A DNA stretch of 16,367 nucleotides from positions 3,662-20,028 of the forward strand of contig DKYZ01000087.1 in NCBI GenBank assembly GCA_002493515.1, read 5' to 3'. Positions 1 to 8,419 of this stretch are shown here, piece after piece. Made by a program: the position numbers and the translations under genes. Under the pieces are notes generated by a model. It worked only from the letters and a program-made list of their open reading frames with translations, made no database searches and was not told where the DNA came from. Origin of the DNA: Porphyromonadaceae bacterium UBA7087. GTDB taxonomy: Bacteria > Bacteroidota > Bacteroidia > Bacteroidales > Muribaculaceae. Positions within the stretch are counted from its first letter, which is position 1. The number at the start of each line of letters is the position of its first letter.

Positions 1-657
1 ACTTTCTGCATCGACCGCGCCGGAATCGTGGGCGAGGACGGAGTCACCCACCACGGGGTGTTCGACCTGGCCTACCTGCGCTGCATCCCGGGGATGACCA
101 TCGCATCCGCCTCCGACGAGGAGACACTGCGCAACCTGATGTACACATCCCTGAGCCACAACGGGCCCATGGCCCTGCGCTATCCGCGCGGCGCGGCGTT
201 CCGCCACGACTGGAAGACGCCCATGCGCACGCTCAACCCGGGCGAGGGGCGCCAACTGCTCGAAAGCCCCGGCGCGCGCTATGCCATCCTGTCGCTCGGC
301 CCGGTGGCCGCAGAGGCCAGGGAGGCTGCGGAAATCCTCTCAAAGGAGGGGATAGCTGTGGATATCTACGACATGATATGGCTCAAGCCCCTTGACGAGG
401 AGATAATGGGCCGCGTGGCAAAGGATTACGACGCGATAGTGACCGTGGAGGACGCCTCGCAGACAGGCGGACTCGGAAGCGCCGTGCTCGAATGGCTCAA
501 CCACAACGGCAGCCCTGTGCACGTCGAGACCCTCGGCGTTCCCGACCGCTGGGTGGCCCAGGGTTCCGTGTCACAGCTCCGCTCCCAATGCGGCTACGAC
601 GCCGCCGGCATCGCGGAGACCGTCAGGAACATAGATAAAAACAGGAGCCACGCATGA
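1..657 (+). CDS. dxs: 1-deoxy-D-xylulose-5-phosphate synthase, C-terminal part (5' end outside window)
   Basis: The reading frame is already open at base 1 and gives 218 residues before the stop. The protein condenses pyruvate with glyceraldehyde 3-phosphate (thiamine diphosphate dependent) to make DXP, the first step of the MEP isoprenoid pathway in the cytoplasm. The fragment begins in the pyrimidine-binding domain with the DRAGIVGEDG signature (residues 5-14) and THHG just after it, then YLRCIP and the RYPRG loop. From about residue 92 it is a transketolase C-terminal domain, with the KPLDEE segment, a VEDASQTGG motif and LGVPDRWV. The family is about 620-640 residues, so roughly the first 400 lie upstream. 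The GTG at 28 is an internal valine, not a start. The stop overlaps the trkA start (ATGA, 654-657), implying translational coupling. Identification is very secure. Confidence 0.97.
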   Translation, partial: TFCIDRAGIVGEDGVTHHGVFDLAYLRCIPGMTIASASDEETLRNLMYTSLSHNGPMALRYPRGAAFRHDWKTPMRTLNPGEGRQLLESPGARYAILSLGPVAAEAREAAEILSKEGIAVDIYDMIWLKPLDEEIMGRVAKDYDAIVTVEDASQTGGLGSAVLEWLNHNGSPVHVETLGVPDRWVAQGSVSQLRSQCGYDAAGIAETVRNIDKNRSHA

Positions 658-1988
658 AGATCGTGATAGCGGGGGCCGGCGAGGTGGGGACACATCTCGC
701 CAAGATGCTCAGCAACGAAGACCAGGACATCATCCTGCTGGACAACGACCAGAGCCGCCTTGACGTGATCGACTCCAACTACAACCTCATGACCTGGAAC
801 GGCTCCACATCGTCGTTCGAGAGTCTGCGCGACGTGGGAGTGGACAACGCCGACCTATATATCGCCGTCACCCCCTACGAGACCCGCAACATCACATCAT
901 GCGCCATAGCCAAGAAGCTCGGGGCAAAGAAGACCGTGGCACGAATCGACAACTCCGAGTTCCTCATCGAGGAGAACGGACGCGTCATCAAGTCGCTCGG
1001 TGTGGACTTCCTGATATACCCCGAAAACCTGGCGGCCGACGAGATAGCCGTGGCCCTCGACCACAACTGGGCACGCTACTGGGGTGAGCTCCACGGCGGA
1101 GGGCTTCTGCTGATAGGAGTGAAGCTCCGAGGGGAGTCGCGCCTCATCGACTGCCAGCTCAAAGACCTTCCCGTTACGGCCCACGACTTCCACGTGGCGG
1201 CAATCAAGCGCAACAACGAGACCATCATCCCCAACGGAAACGACCGCATAATGCGCGACGACATAGTATATTTCATCACCACCCCACCCTTCGTGGCGGA
1301 GGTGCGCGACTTATGCGGCAAGAAGAAGCGGGTAATCAGGAAGGCCCTCATCATGGGTGGAAGCGCGATTGCCGCGCGGTTCGCGATCCTGTATCACGAC
1401 AAGGTGCATCTCAAGATAATCGACATCGACCGCGAACGCTGCGAGCAGCTGGCCACGATGCTTCCCGACTGCGAGATTGTGCACGGCGACGGACGCGACA
1501 TAGAGGTGCTCCGCGAGAACACCATCTACCAGTATGACGCCTTCCTGGCGCTCACCGACTCCTCGGAGACCAACATCCTGTCTTGTCTCACGGCAAAGGA
1601 GTTCGGAGTGCCGAAGACCATCGCCGACGTGGAGAACCTCCAGTTTGTCAGCCAGGCCGAGAACCTCAACATCGGAACAATCATCAACAAGAAGCTCATG
1701 GCGTCGAGCCATATCTTCAAGATTCTTCTCGATGCCGACGAGAACAACGCCAAATGCCTGGCACTGGCCGACGCGGAGGTGGCCGAGATGGTGGTGAAGC
1801 CGGGGGCTAAGATAACACGCGCCGCAGTGAAAGACCTTCATCTCCCCTACGGGATGACGCTGGCCGCCATGGTGCGCGACGATGTCTGCTCGCTCGTGGG
1901 GGGAAACACACGCATCCAGGGGGGCGACTTCGTGGTGGTGTTCTGCCTCTCCGGCACCATCGGCAAGATAGAGAAATGGTTTTACTGA
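654..1988 (+). CDS. trkA: Trk potassium uptake system peripheral subunit TrkA
   Basis: This is the cytoplasmic NAD(H)-binding gating subunit that controls the TrkH potassium channel. Its 444 residues match the usual length and the double RCK layout. The first Rossmann domain starts at residue 1 with GAGEVG (7-12) and the nucleotide-ribose acidic residue in LLDND (28-32), and is followed by a TrkA_C domain at about 145-215. A second Rossmann domain starts near residue 229, with an acidic pair in IDID and GDGRD at 278-282, followed by a second TrkA_C domain to the end. The second glycine-rich loop reads GGSAIA (235-240), with alanine where the last glycine of GxGxxG-type loops usually sits, so nucleotide binding there may be altered. 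The ATG overlaps the dxs stop by 4 bp. trkH follows after 24 bp, so the three genes are probably one transcript. Confidence 0.96.
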   Translation: MKIVIAGAGEVGTHLAKMLSNEDQDIILLDNDQSRLDVIDSNYNLMTWNGSTSSFESLRDVGVDNADLYIAVTPYETRNITSCAIAKKLGAKKTVARIDNSEFLIEENGRVIKSLGVDFLIYPENLAADEIAVALDHNWARYWGELHGGGLLLIGVKLRGESRLIDCQLKDLPVTAHDFHVAAIKRNNETIIPNGNDRIMRDDIVYFITTPPFVAEVRDLCGKKKRVIRKALIMGGSAIAARFAILYHDKVHLKIIDIDRERCEQLATMLPDCEIVHGDGRDIEVLRENTIYQYDAFLALTDSSETNILSCLTAKEFGVPKTIADVENLQFVSQAENLNIGTIINKKLMASSHIFKILLDADENNAKCLALADAEVAEMVVKPGAKITRAAVKDLHLPYGMTLAAMVRDDVCSLVGGNTRIQGGDFVVVFCLSGTIGKIEKWFY

Positions 1989-2012
1989 CCCTCCTACTGC
2001 ATAATCAATAAG

Positions 2013-3494
2013 ATGACAGCAACAGTACACCGCCACAGAAGCTACATCAATCTCCTGATGCTGCTCAGGGTCATAGGCTGGCTCCTGATGATAGAGGCGG
2101 CCTTCATGGTGATACCCTGCGTGGTAGGGCTTTTCTACGGAGAGAGGAGCTTCTGGCAGTTCCTCATATGCATCGGCGTCACGGCAGGATGCGGCGGAGG
2201 GCTCATGTCGATAAGGCCCCTCAGCCGCGAGATGGGGAAGCGCGAGGCAATCTGCCTTACGGGCTTCACCTGGATAATACTGTCGATATTCGGGATGCTC
2301 CCCTTCCTGATATGCCAGACCCACCTCAACATCACCGATGCCTTCTTCGAGACCATGAGCGGCTTCACCACGACCGGCGCGACGGTGCTCAACTCCCTAT
2401 CGGACGTTCCGAAATCGATACTTCTGTGGCGCTGCATCGTGCAGTGGATAGGAGGCCTGGGGATAATCCTCTTCACTCTGGCCGTGCTTCCCATGCTCAA
2501 CTACCAGGGAGGAATGCAGCTCTTCAACGCCGAGGTGACGGGCATCACCCACGACAAGCTGCGTCCGCGCATCAGCTACACGGCGCAGGGGCTATGGCTG
2601 GTCTATATCTCGCTGACAGTATTGCTGACAGTGCTGCTTCTTTTCTCCGACATGACCCCCTTCGACGCCATATGCTACGGGCTCTCCACTATGTCGACAG
2701 GCGGCTTCGCCAACTCAGACATGACGATCGACGGCTACGGCAGCCTCTACATAAAGATCGTGATAATGCTCTTCATGTTTATCGGCGGAGTGAATTTCTC
2801 GCTCATCTACAAGGCGGTGACGGGCAACGGCCGTCACATCTTCCGCAACGACGCCCTGAAATGGTATCTGGTGATAATCCTGATATGCTATGCGGCCCTG
2901 GTATTCAACCTATGGAGCAGGGGAATGGCCCATACCCTTGACGACGTCACGATCGACCCCCTGTTCCAGGCGGTGTCGATACTTTCATCTACCGGACTGA
3001 CGGAACCGGACTTCCACGACTGGGGTCCGGTGGCGATAGTAGTGCTGGTGGTGATGATGTTCATGGGGGCATGCGCGGGAAGCACCTCCGGAGGCGCCAA
3101 GATCGACCGCTTCATCGTGCTCTTCAAGTTTCTGAGAAACGAGTTCTTCAAGATGATGCATCCCAGCGCCGTGACCACGGTCAGCATCAACGGCAAAGGC
3201 ACACCCAACGCCGTGATCATGAAGACCCTGGCGTTCCTGTTCCTCTATGTGGTGGTGATAATGGCAGGAGGGGTCGCCCTGGTGCTCATAGGGCTACCGC
3301 TGAAAGACAGTTTCTTCTGCTGCCTCTCAGCGGTCTCCAATACCGGACTCGGCACCGACATCACGGGAATCAACGGCAACTACTATTACGTGGCCCCGGC
3401 CGCGAAATGGGTGCTGTCATTCATCATGCTCACAGGGCGTCTTGAGCTCTTCACGATCCTGCTGCTCTTCACCCCCTCTTTCTGGAAAAAATAA
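2013..3494 (+). CDS. trkH: Trk potassium uptake protein TrkH (membrane channel subunit)
   Basis: This is the integral inner-membrane potassium-translocating subunit and partner of the TrkA encoded just upstream. It has 493 residues, rich in hydrophobic helices, with the four-fold membrane-pore-membrane repeat of the TrkH/KtrB family. The four selectivity-filter loops are recognisable: TTTGA (119-123), MSTGGF (227-232), SSTGLT (325-330) and SNTGLG (442-447). A GACAGSTSGGAK segment (352-363), typical of the intramembrane gating loop after the third repeat, is also present. The ATG at 2013 follows trkA by 24 bp with no obvious Shine-Dalgarno sequence, as is common in Bacteroidetes. The protein ends in PSFWKK, and the TAA stop directly abuts the stop of the convergent maeB gene. 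No terminator hairpin is visible at the junction. Confidence 0.97.
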   Translation: MTATVHRHRSYINLLMLLRVIGWLLMIEAAFMVIPCVVGLFYGERSFWQFLICIGVTAGCGGGLMSIRPLSREMGKREAICLTGFTWIILSIFGMLPFLICQTHLNITDAFFETMSGFTTTGATVLNSLSDVPKSILLWRCIVQWIGGLGIILFTLAVLPMLNYQGGMQLFNAEVTGITHDKLRPRISYTAQGLWLVYISLTVLLTVLLLFSDMTPFDAICYGLSTMSTGGFANSDMTIDGYGSLYIKIVIMLFMFIGGVNFSLIYKAVTGNGRHIFRNDALKWYLVIILICYAALVFNLWSRGMAHTLDDVTIDPLFQAVSILSSTGLTEPDFHDWGPVAIVVLVVMMFMGACAGSTSGGAKIDRFIVLFKFLRNEFFKMMHPSAVTTVSINGKGTPNAVIMKTLAFLFLYVVVIMAGGVALVLIGLPLKDSFFCCLSAVSNTGLGTDITGINGNYYYVAPAAKWVLSFIMLTGRLELFTILLLFTPSFWKK

Positions 3495-5789
3495 TCAACG
3501 GTGGATGGCGTCGAGACAGGCCATGACAGCCAGGTCGGCCAGCTCCCGCTCCGAACTGTTGATATTGGTGAAATACACCGGTTTTCTCAATCCTATCTGG
3601 ATCGGGCCCACCATGCTGCCCACACCCATCGCGAGCATCATCTTGTAGGTCATGTTTGCCGCGCTCAGGTTGGGGAATATCAAGGTGTTCACCTCTTTTC
3701 CCTTGATTGTGTTGAAGGGGAACGTCCTGTCGCGCAGACGCGCGTCAAGCGCGTAATCAAGCTGCATCTCGCCGTCAATCTGAATCTCCGGATAATCGGT
3801 ATGTATCGTCCACACGGCCTCCGAGGCTGTGCGCGGCTCCCTGTCGTCGAGGTTTGAGCCGAAATTGCTGTATGACAGCATAGCCATGACGGGCTCCTTG
3901 CCGAAGAAACGCACCGCGGCGTCGGTCTGACGGATTATGTCGACAAGAGCCTCCCGGTCGCTGACCGGATTGACGGCGGTGTCGGCCATGTAGAACGTTC
4001 CACGGCGTGTGGTGAGGATATGCATAGTGGCGAAATGATCCATGCCGTCCTTTATGCCGACAATGTCGGCCACATCCCCGAGCAGACGCGCTCCGGCGGA
4101 ATGGGTGCCGATAATCAGGGCGTCGGCATCACCGCTCTCCACCGTCATCAGTCCGAAATAAGTGCGGTCGAACATCAGGTCGAGGGCTGCGGCCATAGTC
4201 ATTCCCTTGCGCTCACGCTTCTTGAAAAGCATCCCGGCGTAGCGGCGGCGACGGTCCTCCTCCCGGTCGTGGCGCGGATTTATGATTTCGATTCCCGAAA
4301 TGTCGATGCCGAGCCTTGCGGCCCTCTTCCCTATCATCTCCTCGTTGCCGAGCAATACGGGACGACATACCCCATCGCGGTGCAGACGGGCCGCACAACG
4401 CACCACGGCGTCGGTATTGCCCTCCGAAAAGACCACCCTCTGCGGAGTCTTGCTCACAAATTCGGTGAAACGGCGTATCATGGTGCCGTCGTCGCCCATG
4501 AGGCTCTGCAGACGCTCCTCATATTTCTCCCAGTCGGTGATGGGACGCATTGCGATTCCCGACTGTTCCGCGCCGCGAGCCACGGCCGGAGCCACACGCA
4601 GCAGCAGCCGGGGGTCGAGCGCCTTTGGCAGGATATACTCAGGGCCGAACTTGATGTTGTTCATGCCGTATGCCTCGTCCACAATCGATGGCACCGGCTC
4701 CTTCGCCAGGTCGGCTATGGCATGGACGGCAGAGATCTTCATGGTCTCGTCGATTGCGGTGGCTCCGCAGTCGAGCGCGCCTCGGAAGATATACGGAAAA
4801 CCGATGACGTTGTTTATCTGGTTGGGATAGTCGCTGCGTCCCGTGGCCACAATCACGTCGGGGCGCACAGAGCGGGCCAGATCGTAGGCTATCTCCGGAT
4901 TCGGATTCGCTAAGGCGAAGACTATCGGATTCGGAGCCATCGACTTCACCATCTCGGGCGTCACGACATCAGCCACGCTGAGGCCGAGGAAGACGTCGGC
5001 TCCCACCATCGCCTCCTCCAGGGTGTGGATATCCCGGGTGGTGGCGAACTCACGCTTCTGCGCGCTGAGGGATTTTCTGTCGGCGCGGATCACCCCTTTC
5101 GAGTCGCACATCACTATATTCGCGGGGTCAACGCCCAGGGCCACATAAAGGCGCGTGCAGCTTATTGCGGCCGCGCCCGCTCCGTTGACCACGAGCCTCA
5201 CCTCGCTGAGCTTCTTACCCTGGATCTCGGCCGCGTTGAGGAGTCCGGCGCCCGAGATTATCGCCGTTCCGTGCTGGTCGTCATGCATCACGGGAATATC
5301 GCATTCCTCCTTCAGCCTACGCTCAATCTCGAAACATTCCGGAGCCTTGATGTCCTCCAGGTTGATGCCTCCGAATGTAGGCGTCATGGCCTTGACTGCC
5401 GCCACAAATCTGTCGGGGTCGGTCTCGTCAATCTCTATGTCGAATGAGTCGAGACCTGCGAATATCTTGAAAAGGAGTGCCTTGCCCTCCATCACCGGCT
5501 TGCCGGCCAGGGCGCCGATGTCGCCCAGGCCCAGCACGGCGGTACCGTTGCTTATGACTCCCACAAGGTTTCCCTTGTTGGTATAGCGATAGGCGTCCTG
5601 GGGATTTTTCTCAATCTCCAGGCAGGGGTAAGCGACGCCGGGGGAATATGCCAGCGACAGGTCAAGCTGCGAGGCGTAGGGTTTTGTAGGGGTTATCTCT
5701 ATCTTACCGGGTTTGCCCTCCTCATGATATTCGAGGGCCATCTTCTTGGTCACTTTATTGGTATATGCACCAGTTCTCTTGTCTTCCAT
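3495..5789 (-). CDS. maeB: NADP-type malic enzyme fused to a phosphotransacetylase-like domain
   Basis: Oxidative decarboxylation of malate to pyruvate and CO2, linking C4 acids of anaerobic metabolism to pyruvate and reducing power. The 764 residues fit the hybrid MaeB class. The malic enzyme half includes YSPGVAYPCLEIEKNP (48-63), GKALLFKIFAGLDSFDIE (102-119, catalytic-lysine region), the metal site MHDDQHGTA (168-176) and a Rossmann loop NGAGAAAIS (202-210). From about residue 440 a phosphate acetyl/butyryltransferase domain runs to the end (VVFSEGN at 452-458, then LIIGTHSAGA-like segments and a C-terminal MVGPIQIGL stretch). In studied hybrids this domain generally acts as a regulatory or oligomerisation module rather than an active transacetylase. 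NADP preference is assigned by family. The ATG at 5789 is the natural N-terminus. An AGGAGG on the coding strand lies 27 nt upstream, too far to serve it. Confidence 0.96.
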   Translation of the reverse strand: MEDKRTGAYTNKVTKKMALEYHEEGKPGKIEITPTKPYASQLDLSLAYSPGVAYPCLEIEKNPQDAYRYTNKGNLVGVISNGTAVLGLGDIGALAGKPVMEGKALLFKIFAGLDSFDIEIDETDPDRFVAAVKAMTPTFGGINLEDIKAPECFEIERRLKEECDIPVMHDDQHGTAIISGAGLLNAAEIQGKKLSEVRLVVNGAGAAAISCTRLYVALGVDPANIVMCDSKGVIRADRKSLSAQKREFATTRDIHTLEEAMVGADVFLGLSVADVVTPEMVKSMAPNPIVFALANPNPEIAYDLARSVRPDVIVATGRSDYPNQINNVIGFPYIFRGALDCGATAIDETMKISAVHAIADLAKEPVPSIVDEAYGMNNIKFGPEYILPKALDPRLLLRVAPAVARGAEQSGIAMRPITDWEKYEERLQSLMGDDGTMIRRFTEFVSKTPQRVVFSEGNTDAVVRCAARLHRDGVCRPVLLGNEEMIGKRAARLGIDISGIEIINPRHDREEDRRRRYAGMLFKKRERKGMTMAAALDLMFDRTYFGLMTVESGDADALIIGTHSAGARLLGDVADIVGIKDGMDHFATMHILTTRRGTFYMADTAVNPVSDREALVDIIRQTDAAVRFFGKEPVMAMLSYSNFGSNLDDREPRTASEAVWTIHTDYPEIQIDGEMQLDYALDARLRDRTFPFNTIKGKEVNTLIFPNLSAANMTYKMMLAMGVGSMVGPIQIGLRKPVYFTNINSSERELADLAVMACLDAIHR

Positions 5790-5987
5790 ACTGAATTGTC
5801 ATAAAAATAAAAACTGCCTCCTATATAACAATCGAACAGCCCATAAATATCATACACCCCGCTCATTGTCCCTCCAAAATTTCAAACGACGAGACCTGAC
5901 AACGCGGAACGGCAAGCCGCTTCAAATGGATGGCAAAAGACGTCTAAACTTTCCGATAACGGCAACATCGTCATGCAATCAAGAGGT

Positions 5988-6065
5988 AAAGTTTTCCAAA
6001 AATTTATATATCTATCTACTAATCAATATATTATATTTTACAACCAGTCAAAAAGTTTTCCAAAA
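5988..6065. repeat. Pair of perfect 14-bp direct repeats, candidate operator sites
   Basis: The motif aaagttttccaaaa occurs exactly at 5988-6001 and again at 6052-6065, 64 bp apart start to start, which is close to six helical turns. The second copy forms a dyad gtttt-cc-aaaac (6055-6066) and the first keeps most of it. Both lie upstream of the nrdD core promoter, the nearer one about 33 bp before the -33 element, where an activator or repressor could bind. The match to any known regulator is not recognised. Low-complexity A/T runs could produce such a repeat by chance, so the operator role is inference. Confidence 0.5.
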
Positions 6066-6098
6066 CCAAAACTTTGTAAATAAATCGGCGTTATAAAA

Positions 6099-6130
6099 TT
6101 TGTCGGAAAGAAAGATTCTTCATACCTTTG
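6099..6130 (+). promoter_or_regulatory. Bacteroidetes-type sigma-ABfr promoter of nrdDG
   Basis: A TTTG at 6099-6102 (-33 element) is followed after exactly 20 bp by TACCTTTG at 6123-6130, a perfect TAnnTTTG -7 element. Transcription should begin roughly at 6134-6138, giving a leader of about 80 nt before the nrdD ATG. The match to the consensus spacing is ideal and the setting (AT-rich, upstream of a gene on the same strand) is right. Confidence 0.82.
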
Positions 6131-6131
6131 C

Positions 6132-6145
6132 ATCCCGGTTGGGAT
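6132..6145 (+). promoter_or_regulatory. Small hairpin at the predicted 5' end of the nrdD transcript
   Basis: The sequence atccc-ggtt-gggat forms a perfect 5-bp stem with a 4-nt loop and coincides with the predicted transcription start. It may stabilise the 5' end of the mRNA or be a protein site overlapping the start. It is short enough to be chance. Confidence 0.3.
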
Positions 6146-6214
6146 ACCCCTTCCGCACCCTATTATTTATAACCCCCTGAACCATTTCACATTGCCCCCA
6201 AAGGGCCTTTAGAC

Positions 6215-8419
6215 ATGATACAGATTGTAGAGAAACGCGACGGACGAGTCGTGGGATATAACGAGGAAAAGATAAAGGCGGCCATCCGCAAGGCCATGCT
6301 CCAGACCGAAGCCGGTGAAGACGAGTCGCTGATACAGAAAATCACCGACCGCATAGGCATGAACGGCCGCGAGCGCATGACCGTCGAGGAGATCCAGGAC
6401 CGTGTCGAGCTCGAGCTCATGAAATCCTCACGAAAGGACGTCGCAAAGCGATATATCGCTTACCGCGACCAGCGCTCCATCGCCCGACGCGCAAAGACGC
6501 GCGACATCTTCCTGGAAATCATAGAGGCCAAGAGCAATGACATCACGCGCGAGAACGCCAACATGAACGCCGACTCCCCGGCAGGAATGATGATGAAATT
6601 CGCGAGCGAGACCACAAAACCGTTCGTTGACGACTATCTGCTCAGCCCCGAGGTGAAGAATGCCGTCAAGAACAACTACATACACATCCACGACAAAGAC
6701 TACTATCCCACAAAAAGCCTGACATGCGTGCAGCATCCCCTTGACCGCATCCTGCGCGACGGGTTCATCGCAGGCCACGGCGAGTCGCGTCCGGCCAAAC
6801 GTATCGAGACGGCAAGCGTCATCGCCTGCATATCGCTCGAGACGGCACAGAACGAGATGCACGGTGGACAGGCAATACCCGCCTTCGACTTCTATCTCGC
6901 CCCTTACGTCAGGGCAAGCTATATCGAGGAAGTGAGAAACCTGGAGCAATTCACCGGGGAAGACCTGTCGCGGCTCTACGACGCCCCGATCAAGGATTTC
7001 CTGAAAAGAGACCTCAAAGGGCTCGAAGGGGATGAGAAGCTCATGCAGCATGCGATAAACAAGACAGTGGGGCGTGTCCACCAGAGCATGGAGGCCTTCA
7101 TCCACAACATGAACACCATCCACTCCAGAGGCGGCAACCAGGTAGTGTTCTCATCCATCAACTACGGCACCGACACTTCCGCCGAAGGCAGATGCATCAT
7201 CCGCGAGCTTCTAAACTCCACCTACGAAGGCGTGGGCAACGGCGCCACAGCCATATTCCCCATCCAGATATGGAAGAAGAAACGCAGCGTAAGCTATCTT
7301 CCCGAAGACCCCAACTACGACCTATACCGCCTGGCATGCAAGGTGACGGCACGCCGCTTCTTCCCCAACTTCCTCAATCTCGACGCCTCCTTCAACCACC
7401 ATGATAAATGGCGCCCCGACGATCCGAAACGCTATCTCTACGAAGTGGCAACCATGGGATGCCGCACACGCGTCTTCGAGAACCGCTACGGCGAGAAGAC
7501 ATCCATAGGCCGCGGCAACCTCTCCTTCACCACCATCAACCTGCCGCGCATTGCCATCGAGGTGATGACCATCAAGAACCCCGAGGAGCGTATCGACCGC
7601 TTCTTCGAGAAGCTCGACAGCCTTCTGTCGCTGACCGCACGTCAGCTTGACGAGCGTTTCCAGTTTCAAAAGACTGCCCTCGCAAAACAGTTCCCCCTCG
7701 TGATGGGCTGCCTCTGGAACGGCTCAGACCATCTGTCGCCAAACGACACCATTGAATCAGTAATCAACCAAGGCACCCTCGGCATAGGCTTCATCGGCCT
7801 GGCGGAATGCCTTATAGCCCTCATCGGCAGCCATCATGGCGAGAGCGAGGAGGCGCAGGCTCTCGGCCTGCGTATCGTCAGCCACATGAAAAGCCGCGTC
7901 AACGAGTTCTGCGAGACATACGGCCACAACTATTCCGTGCTCGCCACTCCTGCAGAGGGTCTTTCGGGACGTTTCACCAAGCGCGACCGCGCCTCGTTCG
8001 GCGTAATCCCCGGAGTGACAGACAAGGACTACTATACCAACTCCAACCACGTGCCCGTCTACTACCACTGCTCGCCGCGCCACAAGGCGAAAGTGGAGGC
8101 TCCATACCACAAGCTCACCGGCGGCGGACATATCTTCTATGTGGAGATAGACGGCGACGCCACCCACAACGAGGAGGCGATAATGCAGATCGTAGACATG
8201 ATGGACAAATACGACCTCGGATACGGCTCCGTGAACCATAACCGCAACCACTGCCCCAAGTGCGGATACGAGAATGCTGAAAAAGATATGCACGAGTGCC
8301 CGAAATGCGGCTCAAGATTCGAGACTATCCAAAGAATCACCGGCTATCTCGTAGGCACGACCGACCGCTGGAACTCCGGCAAACTCGCAGAGCTTAAAGA
8401 CCGCGTAGTCCACAAATGA
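6215..8419 (+). CDS. nrdD: Anaerobic (class III) ribonucleoside-triphosphate reductase, large glycyl-radical subunit
   Basis: Reduces ribonucleoside triphosphates to deoxynucleotides without oxygen, supplying DNA precursors in the cytoplasm. The 734 residues include an N-terminal ATP-cone (about 3-92, starting IVEKRDGRVVGYNEEKI) for allosteric control. Within the catalytic barrel, Cys171 (CVQHPLDRIL) and Cys416 (MGCRTRV) sit where the active-site cysteines are expected. A C-terminal zinc site has CPKC at 680-683 and 695-698. The glycyl radical loop is RITGYL, with Gly710 as the radical residue, close to the C-terminus as usual. The ATG at 6215 is preceded by a weak AAGGG at 6201-6205. The stop overlaps the nrdG start (ATGA, 8416-8419). 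Expression probably comes from the promoter at 6099-6130. Confidence 0.98.
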   Translation: MIQIVEKRDGRVVGYNEEKIKAAIRKAMLQTEAGEDESLIQKITDRIGMNGRERMTVEEIQDRVELELMKSSRKDVAKRYIAYRDQRSIARRAKTRDIFLEIIEAKSNDITRENANMNADSPAGMMMKFASETTKPFVDDYLLSPEVKNAVKNNYIHIHDKDYYPTKSLTCVQHPLDRILRDGFIAGHGESRPAKRIETASVIACISLETAQNEMHGGQAIPAFDFYLAPYVRASYIEEVRNLEQFTGEDLSRLYDAPIKDFLKRDLKGLEGDEKLMQHAINKTVGRVHQSMEAFIHNMNTIHSRGGNQVVFSSINYGTDTSAEGRCIIRELLNSTYEGVGNGATAIFPIQIWKKKRSVSYLPEDPNYDLYRLACKVTARRFFPNFLNLDASFNHHDKWRPDDPKRYLYEVATMGCRTRVFENRYGEKTSIGRGNLSFTTINLPRIAIEVMTIKNPEERIDRFFEKLDSLLSLTARQLDERFQFQKTALAKQFPLVMGCLWNGSDHLSPNDTIESVINQGTLGIGFIGLAECLIALIGSHHGESEEAQALGLRIVSHMKSRVNEFCETYGHNYSVLATPAEGLSGRFTKRDRASFGVIPGVTDKDYYTNSNHVPVYYHCSPRHKAKVEAPYHKLTGGGHIFYVEIDGDATHNEEAIMQIVDMMDKYDLGYGSVNHNRNHCPKCGYENAEKDMHECPKCGSRFETIQRITGYLVGTTDRWNSGKLAELKDRVVHK

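Larger units (their letters stand above)
5790..6214. other. 425-bp AT-rich divergent intergenic region between maeB and nrdD
   Basis: This is the only long gene-free stretch in the window and it is clearly more AT-rich than its neighbours, especially 5985-6125. It holds the nrdD promoter, a duplicated 14-bp motif and a small leader hairpin, listed separately. The maeB promoter must also lie here, but no perfect CAAAnnTA (TAnnTTTG on the minus strand) was found, only copies with one or more mismatches such as 5875-5882 and 5923-5930. An open frame crosses 5746-6096 on the plus strand, but it starts inside maeB antisense and has no protein-like character. The GC-richer part around 5890-5980 contains short palindromes (cggcaagccg, agacgtct) without a recognisable RNA fold. 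Confidence 0.7.

Noticed and set aside
1311..2324. A 337-codon open frame on the minus strand across the trkA-trkH junction
   Set aside because: It lies antisense to two certain genes, its translation is rich in His, Glu and Ala without any domain pattern, and long antisense frames are expected in GC-rich codon-biased DNA.
5817..5822. Perfect AGGAGG on the minus strand before maeB
   Set aside because: It is 27 nt from the ATG, too far for a ribosome binding site, and no better-placed start codon exists near it.
5746..6096. A 116-codon plus-strand frame in the maeB-nrdD intergenic region
   Set aside because: It begins inside maeB antisense, has low-complexity AT-driven composition and shows no recognisable protein features.
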